Positions 1 to 12,736 of a stretch of DNA of 64,000 bases are shown piece by piece. This DNA is from Daucus carota subsp. sativus (lineage: Eukaryota > Streptophyta > Magnoliopsida > Apiales > Apiaceae). The first letter of the stretch is position 1, and each line of letters begins with the position of its first letter. The stretch is taken from the NCBI RefSeq assembly GCF_001625215.2, contig NC_030381.2, forward strand, positions 43,708,689 through 43,772,688, given 5' to 3'. The notes beneath the pieces were generated by a model. That model saw only the letters and a program-made list of their open reading frames with translations. It was not told the origin of the DNA and did no database searches. The position numbers and the translations under genes were made by a program.

Positions 1-123
1 ACGGAGAAGAAGAACCGACGGTGAAAAAGACTTCGGCGAGAAGAAACAACCAACAAAGCACTCCAAAGCAGTTGTGAAGAAAAAATGGCAAGAATGAAAA
101 ATGAAGGAGTTAAAAGGGAGGAC

Positions 124-156
124 TGTATTTATAACCGTACTGCTAGGCCACGTGGC
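124..156 (-). promoter_or_regulatory. G-box plus TATA box of a gene beyond the left edge
   Basis: The perfect 10-bp palindrome GCCACGTGGC (147-156) contains a CACGTG G-box of the type bound by bZIP and bHLH factors. About 15 bp away, reading on the minus strand, lies TTATAAATAC (124-133), a good TATA box. This order suggests a promoter transcribing leftward out of the window. No minus-strand ATG occurs between it and position 1, so the coding part would lie outside. This is an inference from spacing only. Confidence 0.4.
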
Positions 157-417
157 AATCTCCTATTGGCTGTATAACAATTATTACAGCCGTTTACAAT
201 TTACTTCTCCTCAAAAGACGTGTCGGTGCAACTCCCGAGACACGCCACCCGTCTGAATTCCACACATCTCGACCGTTTCGCCATCCCTCGACCCGGACTA
301 CTGCCTTACCCGGATCCGCAAAAACGGAGGAATAGCTGGCCGATGAGAACCACTCAACCCGGGCAGGATGGCGAAAGCGTAAAACCTCCGCCCCCACCCG
401 GGTCTACTCAGAATGAG

Positions 418-540
418 GGAGCAAACAACTCATATATCCACCCGGACTGGTGGGCAACAGCAAACAACTCACATATCTACCCGGACCGGGGGGCAACAAC
501 AAACCTCTATGTCTACCCGGATCCACTCGGCCAAAGCAAC
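418..540. repeat. Minisatellite, about three degenerate units
   Basis: Imperfect units of roughly 45 bp repeat the pattern CAACAACAAACAACTCATAT followed by a CTACCCGGAC-like word and a GGGGGGCAAC-like word. Three copies are readable, the last diverged. It lies inside the putative LTR upstream region. Confidence 0.6.
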
Positions 541-865
541 AAAAGCAGGAATCCCACTCTACTCCCTCACATAGAAGATCTATATAAGGGAGTGGGGGGC
601 AAATGATATGGAGTAACCCGGTTAACCATGGTCCTCGGAGAGAGCGCAGTATCCCAGACCCTACTCGAGTACATTCACCCGGGTTAGGAATAGGACCCGG
701 GTACCCCCTAAACACACCCCTCGACCGGGGTCCAATCTTGTACCAGCCGACACTTGCTGCACAAGGCACAGACTGACACAATAAAGACAAATGTAACGGT
801 CAACTACTGGCGATAGAGACAAGCCAGGGAACATTCCAAAATACTACTCCTACGCTGACACCTGG

Positions 866-897
866 ACACGTGTAGGGGATCGAACCCCTACACGTGT
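866..897. repeat. Perfect inverted repeat with two G-boxes
   Basis: The arm ACACGTGTAGGGG (866-878) is followed by a 6-base spacer and its exact reverse complement (885-897). Each arm holds CACGTG (867-872, 891-896). A TATAAATA box lies 46 bp downstream, so it may be the enhancer portion of the LTR promoter. Confidence 0.75.
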
Positions 898-1511
898 AGG
901 ACCAGGATCCAGGTACGCACCCTTAAACCCTAATCCTTGGCCTATAAATAGACCAGGGATCAAGAGTCTAAGGGTAATTCTCTCTACACTCATTTTGCAC
1001 ACACTTACACTCAGCATATACTCAAACACTCTCAGCCACCAGCAACCACCAGCCACACACCTTCACCCACCACACATAGATAACACTTTCTCTAGTCTTT
1101 ATCCTTCCGAAACCTACGCTTACTCTCACGCCGGAGGCGCTTTGGGGCAAAACCCCCCCGCCGGCGTTGTTTTGTAGGCTCCCATCCAGCAGCTACACCG
1201 CAGAACCGTCATCCACGGCGGAGGAAGGACCGGGATCGGAGATTGGCGTTATCACCTAACTGTATATATACCACAATAAGGGTAAAGACTTTTTCCTAAT
1301 TGCTGTTAAACTCCTCTTCACGGCAGGAACGCTCCAATCAAATTTACGGGTTCAGTTTTTTATCATCAAGAACATTACTTATCATTTGTACATTTAACAG
1401 AAATTCATCAGCAAACAACGAATACATCAATAAATAATTAAACAATCACAAAGCTAAACCCTAGCTGATCAATCGAACCTAAAAAGATAAAAATTATAAA
1501 TAAATACAGTA

Positions 1512-1545
1512 CCTTTTGTTGATTTGAGTCGTTAATTTGGGCCAT
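1512..1545 (-). other. Possible first coding exon of an unknown or truncated gene
   Basis: On the minus strand an ATG at 1545-1543 in the context GATTATGGCC opens a short frame (MAQINDSNQQK) that ends at a GTACTG splice-donor-like site. It is preceded by an untranslated-leader-like stretch. No downstream exon is recognisable before the LTR-like block at about 1255, so the gene may have been cut by that insertion, or this may be chance. No function can be assigned. Confidence 0.2.
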
Positions 1546-1988
1546 AATCGCAAATCTTCAACGAAATAATCTCTGAATCGAAAACTAAAAAATTGAATTG
1601 CGTGGAGTGCTCGAGGTTTAACGAAAATAATACAGAAAGATGCGAAAACGATGAGTTGTATGTATAGATTAAAATAGAAAATACCGTATATATAGGCAGG
1701 CGTTGTAGATGTAGATAACCGGCACGGAAGTCGAGAAATGGGGTGAAAGCGTGTAGATGAACGTTGACGTCGGTTAAGCTTTGGTAGTTGAATACTTCGT
1801 CACTAAGAATATAGAAGTTTCTAGGAGGCGCGTGAGGGAGGCATGGATGGATTGCGACATAAATTGGGTTTTGCAAGGTGGCATAACGGTATTGGATGGA
1901 CGCCCAACAAATCTAATTAGATAATTTTCCATTTTAGATTTATGGACAGCCTGCTCTTCATTCAATTTACTTTACTAAGTATAATTAC

Positions 1989-2632
1989 TAGAGATGGGCA
2001 TTCACCCGCCCCGCTCGACCCCGATCCGATCCCCGCCCCGTTCGGGTTGGGGATTCGGGGAATTTTTCAAGGGCGGGGCGGGGATCGGGGAAAGTTCTAT
2101 AAAAAATTCGGGGATCGGGGCGGGGTCGGGGATTGGTGTCTCCCCACCCCGATCCCCGACCCCGATTATATATATATATATATATAATGCTAAATATATT
2201 ATTTAGAATAGATAAGCTTTATAATATAATTAAAATTAAAATATAATCTTTATTTTTATTGATTGATTATAAATATATTATAATATAATATATTTAATAA
2301 TATTAAAATGTCGTTTAATTATATTATAAATCAATTGTAATATGATTTGATGTTCAAATATAAGATAATATTATTTTATTAGTATATTAGGAGTTAGTAG
2401 TTTGTTTTTTTATTAAAAAATATATTATATATTATAAATTATTATGTTTTTATTAAAAATAAAATTTCCCCGACTCCCCGCGGGGATCCCCGTTCCCCAT
2501 TCGGGGCGGGGATCGGGGAGAAAAATAATCCCCGTTCGGGGTTCGGGGCGGGGTCGGGGAGGGGTCATGAATTCGGGGATCGGGTTCGGGGATAGCACTC
2601 CCCGCCCCGAAGTGCCCCCGTGCCCATCCCTA
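1989..2632. mobile_element. Non-autonomous hAT element with GC-rich ends
   Basis: The ends TAGAGATGGGCA (left) and TAGGGATGGGCA (right, reverse complement) match at 11 of 12 bases. They are flanked by a perfect 8-bp duplication ATAATTAC (1981-1988 and 2633-2640), the size expected for hAT transposases. Both subterminal regions, of about 180 bp each, are dense in CGGGGATCGGGG-like words, while the core (about 2165-2460) is almost pure A/T and starts with a TA microsatellite. There is no transposase frame. Confidence 0.85.
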
Positions 2633-2639
2633 ATAATTA

Positions 2640-2951
2640 CTCCCTCCGTCCCAGTCATTTCTATACAGTTTCGTTTTTGGGATTTCTCATCATTTCTATA
2701 CATTCCTAAAATAGCAACTTTTAATAATATAAAAAACTATTACACCCACTATTTTCTCCCACTATCTCCATTCTATAATAATAAAAACACTATTACACCC
2801 ACTACTTTCCTCCACTATCTCAAATCTATTATTGAAAATAAATAGGTCCCACCACTTTACCCACTTTTCATCCAATTTTACTCATTTCTTACACTTTTTC
2901 TTGGTCTCCGTGTCCAATCCCAATGTATATTATTCATTGGGACGGAGGGAG
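2640..2951. mobile_element. Stowaway (Tc1/mariner) MITE
   Basis: The termini CTCCCTCCGTCCC and its exact complement GGGACGGAGGGAG are flanked by TA dinucleotides (2638-2639, 2952-2953). This is the hallmark of plant Stowaway elements. It has no coding capacity. The first base of this element is part of the 8-bp target duplication of the neighbouring hAT element. Confidence 0.92.
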
Positions 2952-2953
2952 TA

Positions 2954-5411
2954 TGTTTTATTTAGATTCAAACAAATATAATTTAAAATGTATAAATGAT
3001 CTATGTCAACTATAATTAATACTAAAATTTGTGAAAATAATTAATTTGATGATTGGGTCAAAATATTAAAATAAGTGATTGAAAAATCAAGGAGTATAAG
3101 ATATAAGAAGTATTGTATAAAAATTAAATTAATATTTATTAGATAATATTAAATAAATTTATATGTATAATCAATGTTAAGAAATAAGGAGATAGAATTA
3201 GTTGAACAATAGAATCAAAGATGAGAAAAATTAGTGGAGGAAAATAAAAATATATAATATAATACTTAATAACGAGATTTAATTAGAAATGACGTATAAG
3301 AATATTGATGTCATCCATTTAGTGAGAGGTTGATAATTTAAAAATAACATTGAAATCATGAAGTTAAGTCTGGTTCAATACAATAAAAATTTGTTGAAAT
3401 TTTTTCTTGATTGTATTCACAAATAATAGACAAAGATATAAAGATATTTTAAAGTGAACATAAGATAATTATACAAGAGCTTTCAAAATTTCAAGTGGAT
3501 TTATCCACCAAGTAGATTTTATAACTTTTTTGTGTTTGAATAACACAACTACCTATAAGAAAACCAAGAAAAGGTTTTTACAAGATATTTCTCTAACAGT
3601 TCTAAGTTCGATGTTTCTTTTCGTATAAAATAGATACTACTGTAAAATGAATTACAATACTTGCTTATATATCCTGAGTTTATATTTTTTTTCTTTACAG
3701 AAATAATTAACTTCTTATTAATAATAAAAACCACAACCCTACTCAAATATTTGCTTACATATTCTTGAAAATATTTTTCTTGTTGACAAATTTATTTTTC
3801 GAATACTCTCGTGTAGATACAAATAGCAAACTCCATTTAATAAACTAAGTCTACATTAAGCTTGACTTTCAAAATAGATCATATTGTTCTGATCGATCAA
3901 CGATGTGATTGTTGTCTTTTTTTCTCTTATGTACATGTCAACCGATGTCAATTAGACATAGATAAATCAATCATCAGTCGTTGATAGCTTACTTGACTAG
4001 CCGTTGTAGATTCTTTTATTATCAATTGATAGTTTGTCTTTATTAGTTGTTGAAGGGTTAAAAAATTAATTGATAAAACTTTATTTATATTTCATTGATA
4101 ACTTAGATTTAGTTGTTGATATTCACTTTACTTAAGTAATTATCATGACTTAAAAAATTTTATAATTTGACATGTCAACTACACATCTATTGATAAATCA
4201 AAAAAGTATATTAGTTGATCAACTTATTCAGTTAATTACTAACTTGTAAAGTACCTATTTTGTTATAATACCACATCAGTTGATGATAATTGATCAATGA
4301 ATACTACATATAATATGCGATCAATTGATTGGCTGGATTTACTTAAGCAAAATTACGTTAATTATATTGACTAATAATCAAGACCAACATATTTCCAACA
4401 ACTATATTTGTAAGTTCATTACTTATTCCTGGACCTTCGTCTTTCCTATAAATAACTCGTATTCGAAGGTATTTTTTCCACCCCTTAGAGGCCTTACATA
4501 TAATCTTTAAATTACTCCCTTAATGTTCTCGTATTTCGAGAGTTTGTAGAATTTTTAATTTTTTTTATATTTTGTGATTTTATGAAAAGTACATTTTTTT
4601 CCTAGAAAATCAAATGTTCGATCTTGAAAACCAAACTCACTGGTCGTAGCAAGTTTGGCTCAGTTGGAGTCCTACAATAGCTTCGTTCGACGAATCGATC
4701 AATGGAGGGATAACTTATACCACCTTATTCGGGTGATTTTAAATGTTGGGGTTGCTCCTGGAATCTGGGGCCTGGTCGACAAGTTTGCTTGATCTAAGAC
4801 ATCAATTGATTCTTTACTCGGTTGGCGAGCTTCGCTAGGTTAATGAGCGACTTGATTCTTGGCCATCATGTTAATCGGGAGGCAGGGTGTTTTGGTGACC
4901 TGGTCAGCTATTTTGATTTATGATTGGCAAACTCTTGTGTGTACAAATTATTTTTTATCCAAAATTTCGACGATTATGTATATTTTTCAAGTTGAACAAT
5001 GTGAAATATATTATTATGTAGAAGATGTTCTGTTTATGGTACATATACAGTTTCAAGATCTCCCATAAAATAGTGATCCATATATAATTTTTCTTTGTAT
5101 ATATATATATATATATAATTTAATAATAAATATTCAAATAAAACTTATTGTTATATAACTCTATTAAAATATGTTATTCTATTAAAATTTGGTTGTGAAA
5201 AAATAAATAATAAATTTAAAAAGAACATTAAAAACAATCTCGTCCGTTTATAAACTACTGTCCGTTTAGTCATGGGATGGCAAAAAAAAAATCACACAAT
5301 ATGAAAATTTTAGTAAGCCATTTAGGAAAATAAAAAAAGAGACAAGAAATTTGAACAAGTCTCTGTGACATGTATTGAGATTGGGGTAAATTTGGGATCC
5401 AACAGACAAAA
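2954..5411. other. AT-rich intergenic region
   Basis: I see no gene. The stretch is very AT-rich. It has many degenerate CAATTGAT/ATCAATTG words between 3880 and 4330 and a TA microsatellite at about 5098-5118. The last few dozen bases form the leader of the capping-protein gene. Confidence 0.6.
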
Positions 5412-8400
5412 ATGGCGGACGAAGAAGAAAACGAGATCAGTGATGAACAGAAAATAGAAATCGCCAAATGGTTTCTTCTCAATTCTCCTCCCGGTGAAAT
5501 TCAATACGTCGCTAAAGGTGCTTTCTTTATTTCTCTTGCATTTATATTTCTTTATGATTTTGTGTGTCTATGCATTTTCTTGATCTGCTATGTATTGCAG
5601 ATGTTAAAGCTATATTGGGGGATGATACTGTGTATGAAAGTGCAGCTTCAGAGGCTTTTCCTCTTTATAATAAGGCCCATCTCATTTCCCTTCAGTTTCC
5701 TAATAGAAGTGGTGATGTATGATTTTTGCTCTCCTTTTTTCGGAATTTGTTTCGTAAAGTTTGAATCTTTTTCTGATATATAAGTTAGTGTGTGCTTCAT
5801 TGCGGAAGAAAGTTTCATTTTTGTTTATGTTTGAACTTTAAATATAAGTAATTTGATATAATGAATTGGGGTTTGATTCTGATGTGCTGTTTAAGACTTC
5901 AAGTATTCGGGGTACGGCTGAAATGACGAGTTCAATTTGAATTAATTGGGGTTTAACGAAAAATAGATTTGTTTTGGGGCTTGTAGAGAAATGGCTGTAA
6001 AAATGTTTAATGCGTTTTCTCCATTGAATTATGTCCTTTTATTGGATAACTTACATTTGTACTTGTTTGCATCATGCCTTTAGGTGCTGATTACTTCGTA
6101 TAGTGAAATTAATGCGAATGAGTATCTTGATCCTCGGACTGCACAAGTTGCAAAAGTTGACCATATAAAGCAAGTAAGTTATGTTCTTTTACAAATATAT
6201 CACGAAATTTATTTGGATTATGAATTAGGCTGTTAAGTATAGCTCTGTGTAAGAGTGTTTATAGTATTTTTCATTCAGAGCTTTTGCATTATTTTCTTTT
6301 TTTCTTGCTAAGAAATATGTTTCGTCGAGGTACAAATGACAATTTTAAAAAAAGTTTACCTTGAACATTATATTCCCTTTCGGGGTATATTGTTTCTCCA
6401 TCTTTGTTGCAGTCCACTTCCTCTATAATATAGGCTCAAAGACCTTTAAATCTTAATGAAAATTGATATAAAGTAGGGCAGTGTACATTAATTGAAGGTA
6501 ATAATAAGAATGTAAATATCATTTACTTGAGGCTTCTTCTTAACTTTGTGGTTAAATATGTACTTTTGTAATACTATGTAACTACTTGTTCAATTTTATA
6601 GTTTATTTGTTTGATTGCCATTAATGGTAAGACTAAAAGTAAGTGGTGATCTACCTACTTTCTTCGTTGCATTTAATCTATTTAATGGCTATGTGAAATT
6701 TATTCAGGTATGTAAGGAAGTGAGACCTGCTACTGATGAAGAACTTCCATCCTCATACGTTGAAGAATATCGGTACACATTGATAACTTTTCTTTTTCTG
6801 AATAGGAGCCTTACAAATGTGTCAGATTTCTTTGCATCACTTGTAAGTGTTGTCCTGTTTAACTAGGACCCAGTGTCTATTTCAACTTGATGTCTGCATA
6901 AAATTGTAGAGAATAAATATATAAAAGATTATATTTTTTCAGTTTCGATATTTTATACCTGTAGTTGGTGTGATAATTCACTGACCTAGAGAATGTGCAA
7001 ACAACGATGCATTCTATGTTTACCCATTACAACCGAAGTGTAGTCTGTTTGATTAACAGTCATGTTTCCTGTGCTTGGTTGATAAAAAATTAGTCTACTT
7101 GTGATGCTTCTAGAGTTCTAGCGTCAGTGAGTTTGATTTATTCTGGAGAACTAACAGTTTGCTACTGTACAAAACTTTTACTGGAGAAATAATCTTATAA
7201 TTCTCTGATCACAGATGTGCAGTAGAGGCAGAACTAAGTAAATATGTTGGTGAAGCTTATCCCAAAGGTGTTTGTTCAGTTTTCTGTACTAGGGGAAAGG
7301 ATGTAGAAGAACCTGGATCCGATTTTGAACTTGTTGTGGTTATTTCAGCTGCTCGACACAGCCCACAAAATTTTTGGTGAGCCTTAAATTCTGTATTTGA
7401 TTGTTCTTATTTACTTTTTTTTGGGCAATTGTATGTGACTCGTGGTGGTCTATGATTGTAATAATTAAACTTTGTAAGTTTAGATAACACACCCCTTCTT
7501 GCCAGCTAAACATTGATAATTTGTTTCTGCTTATGTGGAACCTATGTGCTTCATCTTTTTACTGGATGCCTGAGCCGAGTTGACTGCACCATTCACTAAT
7601 ACCTGATTGCCTTATTAACATACTAGTTTAAATAAGTTGTCAGATTGCTCGATGATTGGTAGTAGGCTAGTAGCTTCGTTTAATCATTTTACAGAGAAGA
7701 TGGTAGTTCTCTTACCATTTTAATATTGTGATTTATGTTTCAGTAATGGAAGTTGGCGTTCAATATGGACTATTGAGTTTAAGGACGACTTGCAAGTTGT
7801 GGAAGTAACAGGCAGAGTGCAGGTTAATAATCTCTTAATTGTATTAGCAATAATTTCTATGCACAAATTGTACTCTGTTATTTATGTATATGTGATTGTT
7901 GAATTAACACTGCATACTATCTTGAACTTATTCAGGTGGGCGCTCACTACTTTGAAGAAGGAAATGTCCAATTAGATGCAAAACATGAGTGCAAGGACTC
8001 AACGATCATTCAGGTAAATCTGTATAGATCTATGCCTCTCGGCTCTTTATTGTTTTGTGGTTTTGTTAGTCTAGCAGTTGCTTTTTAATTATTCTCAGTG
8101 AACATTTTGATTAGTTTCCTACCCCTCTAATAATTTGAAAGAATACAACATTTGTTATTAGAGGAATATGTAATAGAGGAGTATTTGAATTGAAAATTAG
8201 AGAAGAATGAATTTGATAACTATTTATTGTAATAAAGCACAGTCTATTAGTAACTATGGCCGTCTACGTGGCCCCTGTAAAGTAATCCATGTTAATGATA
8301 GAACTGTTTCATATCCACCTATGTTTTAAATATGTATTCTAGACCATTTGTTGAGCTTTCAAGTTTGGGCTCCTTTGTTCTAAAACCTTGTTAAAGTAAG

Positions 8401-10140
8401 ATATATAAGCAAGCTTAGCTCGATTCGTTTATGGAAGCTGGAGGTTGAACTTACTTTTTGAAAACTTGGCTCAGATCTATCTTGTTCATCCTACCTTGTT
8501 AATACTGGAGGGTCTTAAGCCCCCAACTATACTCAAAATCAAGAAATTTCCTGTGGCTCTAACCTTTATCGGTGCAGATACCCTATATGCTATTATGCCA
8601 CTATGTCTGTATCACGGGAAAATTCCTTGTAAAGTATAGTTGTCCCCACAGACTGAATTTATGTGGGGTGGAAACCACACAACAAAATGTCGGATACATT
8701 ACCCCTAAAGTACCATATTTAAAAAGAAATGAAATGTTAACATCTGTGGTCTCTGCATATATTTCGGACCCTGGTAAAGTTCCTTGCTTTGCCTCTTAAA
8801 TTGACATGTAGGAAGTTCAGGTTCGACTGCATATGCTCCTTGGTGTTTTATTGATCTTGAGCCACAGATTTGACAAGGAAATGGCTAATCGCCTACAGTT
8901 GTTGGAGCTGGCACTTTTAAAATGTTCAGCTTCTTGATGGCAAGTTCTATCATTCTTTTTTAGCTGGAAGTTTCCCCTCCAAATGTGATGGATAAATAAT
9001 CTGGATCTCCTATAAAGCACCTGTTATAATCAATTCTACATATATATCAAGATCATAAAAAAACCCTTACTTTTGATAACTATAATTATGGCAAGTTCTT
9101 CTGTTACAGTTTCTATAATAAACACCCTTACTAAAAGGGCAAGCTTGTTTGTTGGCTGTATTTCATGTTTTTTGGTTACTTCTTGATTGTGGGCTAATGT
9201 ATTTTATTTTCGTGTCAGGCTGCTGATGATTGTGCAATTTCCTTGACTAACATCATTCGCCATCATGAGACAGAGTACCTTACTTCTCTGCAGGTTGAGT
9301 CCTGTTACATTTTTTAGTATCCAAGTGTATTCTTTCAATAACTTGATACTGACAATTACACTATACAGGCATCCTATTCAAACTTACCCGATACTACTTT
9401 TAAGGTTTGTCTTCGAAATCTCTCAAACACATGCATCTCCATGCCAATAGATTTAGTACTTATTATTATTTTTATGTTTTCATTTTATCTTCTAGTGTAA
9501 TTAATAGAAAGTTATTGTATGAGCATGGCCACATACTTCTGCTTCTGTGAGCTGCACGTCTCAAGCATTAAAGCAATAACTTTTAGATAACAACCTTGCC
9601 TTAATCCATGAAAGTTAAAATTATAAATATTATAGGTCGACTTTGCCTCCTTTGTATAAGCATTATATTCTAGAGCCTATATAGACTTGCCTTCATCTTA
9701 ATCTATTCGCTTCACTAGTAAAAAGATTACATATCACATGAGTTTATTCAATATCAAGATCAAGCCATATAGCTGTATGATTGCGGATAATAAATATATA
9801 TACAAGGAGGGGCATCAAAATTTTCAAGCCTTTTAAGTTTTACTGTACACCGGTTTGATATCAGTCAGTACTATACCTAGCCTTGTAGTCTAAATAATGT
9901 TAATATTTTTCAGTGTCATCAATAGATATACAGTCAAGAATTAGTAAATACTTGTATTTCTAGTTCCTCTCATATAAAGAAGTTTCAGTAAGAATGTACC
10001 AACACCTTTAATCTTTTGCATCCAAAATGCAGGATCTTCGGAGGAAACTACCAGTGACGCGTACATTATTTCCATGGCATAACACTATGCAGTTTGCCCT
10101 GACTAAAGATATCACAAAAGAGCTTGGAATTGGAAAGTAG
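5412..10140 (+). CDS. CPA: F-actin-capping protein subunit alpha
   Basis: This subunit forms a heterodimer with the beta subunit that caps actin filament barbed ends and so limits filament growth in the cytoplasm. Ten exons join in frame: 5412-5517, 5601-5716, 6084-6173, 6708-6772, 7215-7376, 7744-7822, 7936-8013, 9219-9293, 9369-9404 and 10033-10140. All introns are GT-AG and the total is 915 nt (304 aa), the usual length of plant CPA. The product starts MADEEENEISDEQKIEIAKW. It carries family landmarks such as LITSYSEINANEYLDPRT, CSVFCTRGKD, GSWRSIWTIEF and VGAHYFEEGNVQL, and the C-terminal HNTMQFALTKDITKELGIGK corresponds to the actin-binding tentacle. The ATG opens the only acidic N-terminus matching the family. 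No damage is seen. Confidence 0.95.
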
Positions 10141-12556
10141 ATCAATGAGCAAATGCCAATTTTTTCGACGTTAAATAGGAAGCACCTTGGACTCTGGATG
10201 GTTATCTTCATATCTTTCTTCTTTGTGAATGGCTTAGTTTAGTTTCCATATGTCAGTCTCCTATATTGTATATGACTCTGGATGCTTGATGTATTTTTGT
10301 AATATACTTGCTATCTTTTTGTTTCTTAATGGTGACAATTCAAAAGTCAATGGTATTGTGGCTATCTCAAGTTCTCAGTAGTGCTTTCAGGCAATAAATA
10401 TGATGGGGTGAAAAATAAAAATTGGTTACAGAGTTGATGAAATCAAATAATCTTAACATCTGGATTTTTTGTGTATCCGTTCTACACTCAAACATAATCT
10501 TTGTTCGGGCAAAAAAACAAAAACAAATATACTCTTTATTTTTTATTTTGTGTATTCTGAAGTGATGTAATCTTTTTCCCAATGGTTTTAAATTGACAAA
10601 TGTTCTAGAAATAAGGTGACAATCTGAAGGGCACTTTTAAAAAAATATTCGAACATATTTAAAGAAACCAAGAGGTCATTGGTGAAAAAACAAATATATT
10701 TCTTCTAATAATTACTTAATTAAACTCGAAAAAAAATAAAAATAAATTACAAACCGTAGTACTTCATTAACTTTCCCTCAATTTGAGGTCAAATATATAA
10801 TATAACACAAGTTGAGGGACACAATTGCAAATTCACAAGTTATGACAAACCCTTGAAAGACCTAATCCTATATTTCACACTCCACTTCCTGCCGACTCCA
10901 TTTATTTTTCTTAAGCTTCATGCTTTACTTTGTTAATGTCTTTTTGATATTTTTCCCAATTTATGGTTTTTCATACTAGCACACGCATTTAGTTGGTGGT
11001 GCTTTGATAAAAGTTTGTTTATTGTGCTAATTTGTGTTTACAAAAGTAAATAGAACAAGGGACTCTGGAATGATGATTCTTAGCCAAATCAGACATTGAT
11101 GTGCTCCAGAGGAATGTCATGAGACACCCTTCTGTAGAAGCGCATCTATGTGATGATAAAACAGAGAAATGGTAGCTAGCTGACCAGAGCTCTGGCTTTC
11201 TAGAAACAAAATAAAATTAATATATAAATCTTGTAATAGCTAATGAATCAAGTTATGGTTTTTGGTTCAGGGGTTACAAACTTACAATCTAACAGTTTGG
11301 ATTCAAATGATGGCATATCTCATTTTCTTTTGTTATTTCAGCTGAATGCACAGGTTATGGACTTGAAAGATTGTTCAAATAGCTGAAACAGTAGAGTTGG
11401 ATGATATAAAAGCTATGCCATAAATTTCTGCTGCTTAAGGCATCGTTGCCCCTGTAATACACTGAGATCTTTTTTCTAGCATTATCAAGCTCTACTCTGA
11501 GAAACAGTGAGACTGGTATACTTGCAGGGTGCTGCACCCTGCTTATTCAATTTTTTTTTTACAGATTGTAAGACTTACGGGGCGTTTGGACTGAGAATCA
11601 GGTGTTACAACCAAGTAATTGTAAGCAATATCTATGACTGATTTGCCAAATGCTCAGCAGTTGTCCCTTGGAAACATCCGTGCCTCAGAATATCCGCACT
11701 CAACCAAGTTCTGGCGCTCGCAGATTCAGGCAGCAGCTGTTCTTACTTATAGGCTTTTAGCACCTATACAAACTTCAGGTTGTGAAAGTTCCATAAACCA
11801 AAAGATTAGGGTCCTTGTGCAAATTGCAATGCAAGTCTGGAGTACATTACTCACTTGTTCATTGATGTTTAAAGTTATCATAGTGGCATTGCTGAATAAC
11901 ATCTCAACACTTGTATTATATACACTAGTAAATGAATTTGCTGACTATGAAAAAACTGAAAAATAGCAAATTCCACATCTCATCCAACAGAAACTCTCAA
12001 AACAACGCAACATGTGAACAGATACGGTTCCAAATTCCAATAATCCTAAAACAGAATTGTCACGTAACCCTTGTCCAGGCAAAAAAGATTAGCTTAGTCC
12101 GACCTGAGCAATGCATAAAACCCAAAAGTAAGGGGAAAAATTGTTTATTCACCGTCCGTTGACATGATGAACAATGTGAGATCAAATTATCTATGTGTTT
12201 TTTTTTTGAGCCAAGACCCAAAATTGTCATAAGAAAACTGTCAGACCTGTCTTCCTTTATCGAACTTGTCCAAATAATCTTACACAATTTGCTCCACATC
12301 AAACATCATCATCGAGACTAATTAGTAATCCGCCATCAAATTTCGTCACACTCATATATATATTTATATGCACAAAATTAAGGATAATTCTACTTTAATC
12401 TTCCTTGACAAATAAAACTATTAGGTTTCAACAATAAGCAACAAAAACTATATATATATATTTCACCAGTCGTCATTGCATACAATCATTAAACCAACAT
12501 ATGAAGTTACAAATTCACGTTCAAAATTTATAAGAACATAAATTGCAGTAAAAATT
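10141..12556. other. Intergenic region, no supported gene
   Basis: The first 200-300 bp are probably the 3' UTR of the capping-protein gene. The rest is AT-rich with short open frames, the longest at 11634-11966, which match no family I recognise and have no splice context. The last part is the likely 3' UTR of the small minus-strand gene. Confidence 0.5.
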
Positions 12557-12736
12557 TTACGGATCCACGGCTACAAGCGAGGGAGATTCTTGGGAAGGAA
12601 CTGGAGCGGGGCGGGGCTTCTGCTTGTCTTGATTAGCTTTGTGCTTCTCGTACTTATCGATCGCCTCCCTGCAAATAAGCCCAAGTAGAACTGCGCTGCC
12701 GTACAACACATAAGTGCCTACTTTGCCTTCCACCAT
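12557..12736 (-). CDS. Small single-pass membrane protein, function unknown
   Basis: An intronless frame of 59 aa starts at the first true ATG (12736), in the context AATATGGTGGAAGG, preceded by a CT-rich leader. The product begins MVEGKVGTYVLYGSAVLLGL. Residues about 6-23 form one hydrophobic helix; then come a charged stretch (REAIDKYEKHKANQDKQK) and a Pro-rich tail (PRPAPVPSQESPSLVAVDP). The pattern of a short lumenal or matrix N-terminus, one helix and a basic cytosolic tail fits small organelle or ER membrane proteins of plants, but I do not recognise the family. The in-frame codon further upstream at 12760 is GTG, so the ATG was chosen. Confidence 0.55.
   Translation of the reverse strand: MVEGKVGTYVLYGSAVLLGLICREAIDKYEKHKANQDKQKPRPAPVPSQESPSLVAVDP

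Larger units (their letters stand above)
190..1255 (+). mobile_element. Probable LTR of an LTR-retrotransposon (remnant)
   Basis: This GC-richer block stands out from its AT-rich surroundings. It carries promoter-like signals on the plus strand: a CACGTG-bearing hairpin (866-897), TATAAATA (943-950), then about 300 bp rich in C and CCGCCGG-type words ending near GGCGTTATCA. This resembles the U3-R-U5 layout of a plant Ty3/Gypsy LTR. I found no clean target duplication, primer-binding site or gag/pol reading frame, so the boundaries are approximate and it could be another repeat. Confidence 0.35.

Noticed and set aside
1942-2206. Plus-strand frames rich in Gly and Pro
   Set aside because: They are translations of the GC-rich hAT terminus, whose GGGG and CCCC runs force Gly/Pro codons; not genes.
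2425-2703. Minus-strand 92-codon frame
   Set aside because: Covers the right end of the hAT element and part of the Stowaway MITE; no protein similarity.
11634-12162. Two overlapping frames of 110 and 76 codons
   Set aside because: No recognised domain, no splice sites in frame, and composition like the surrounding spacer.
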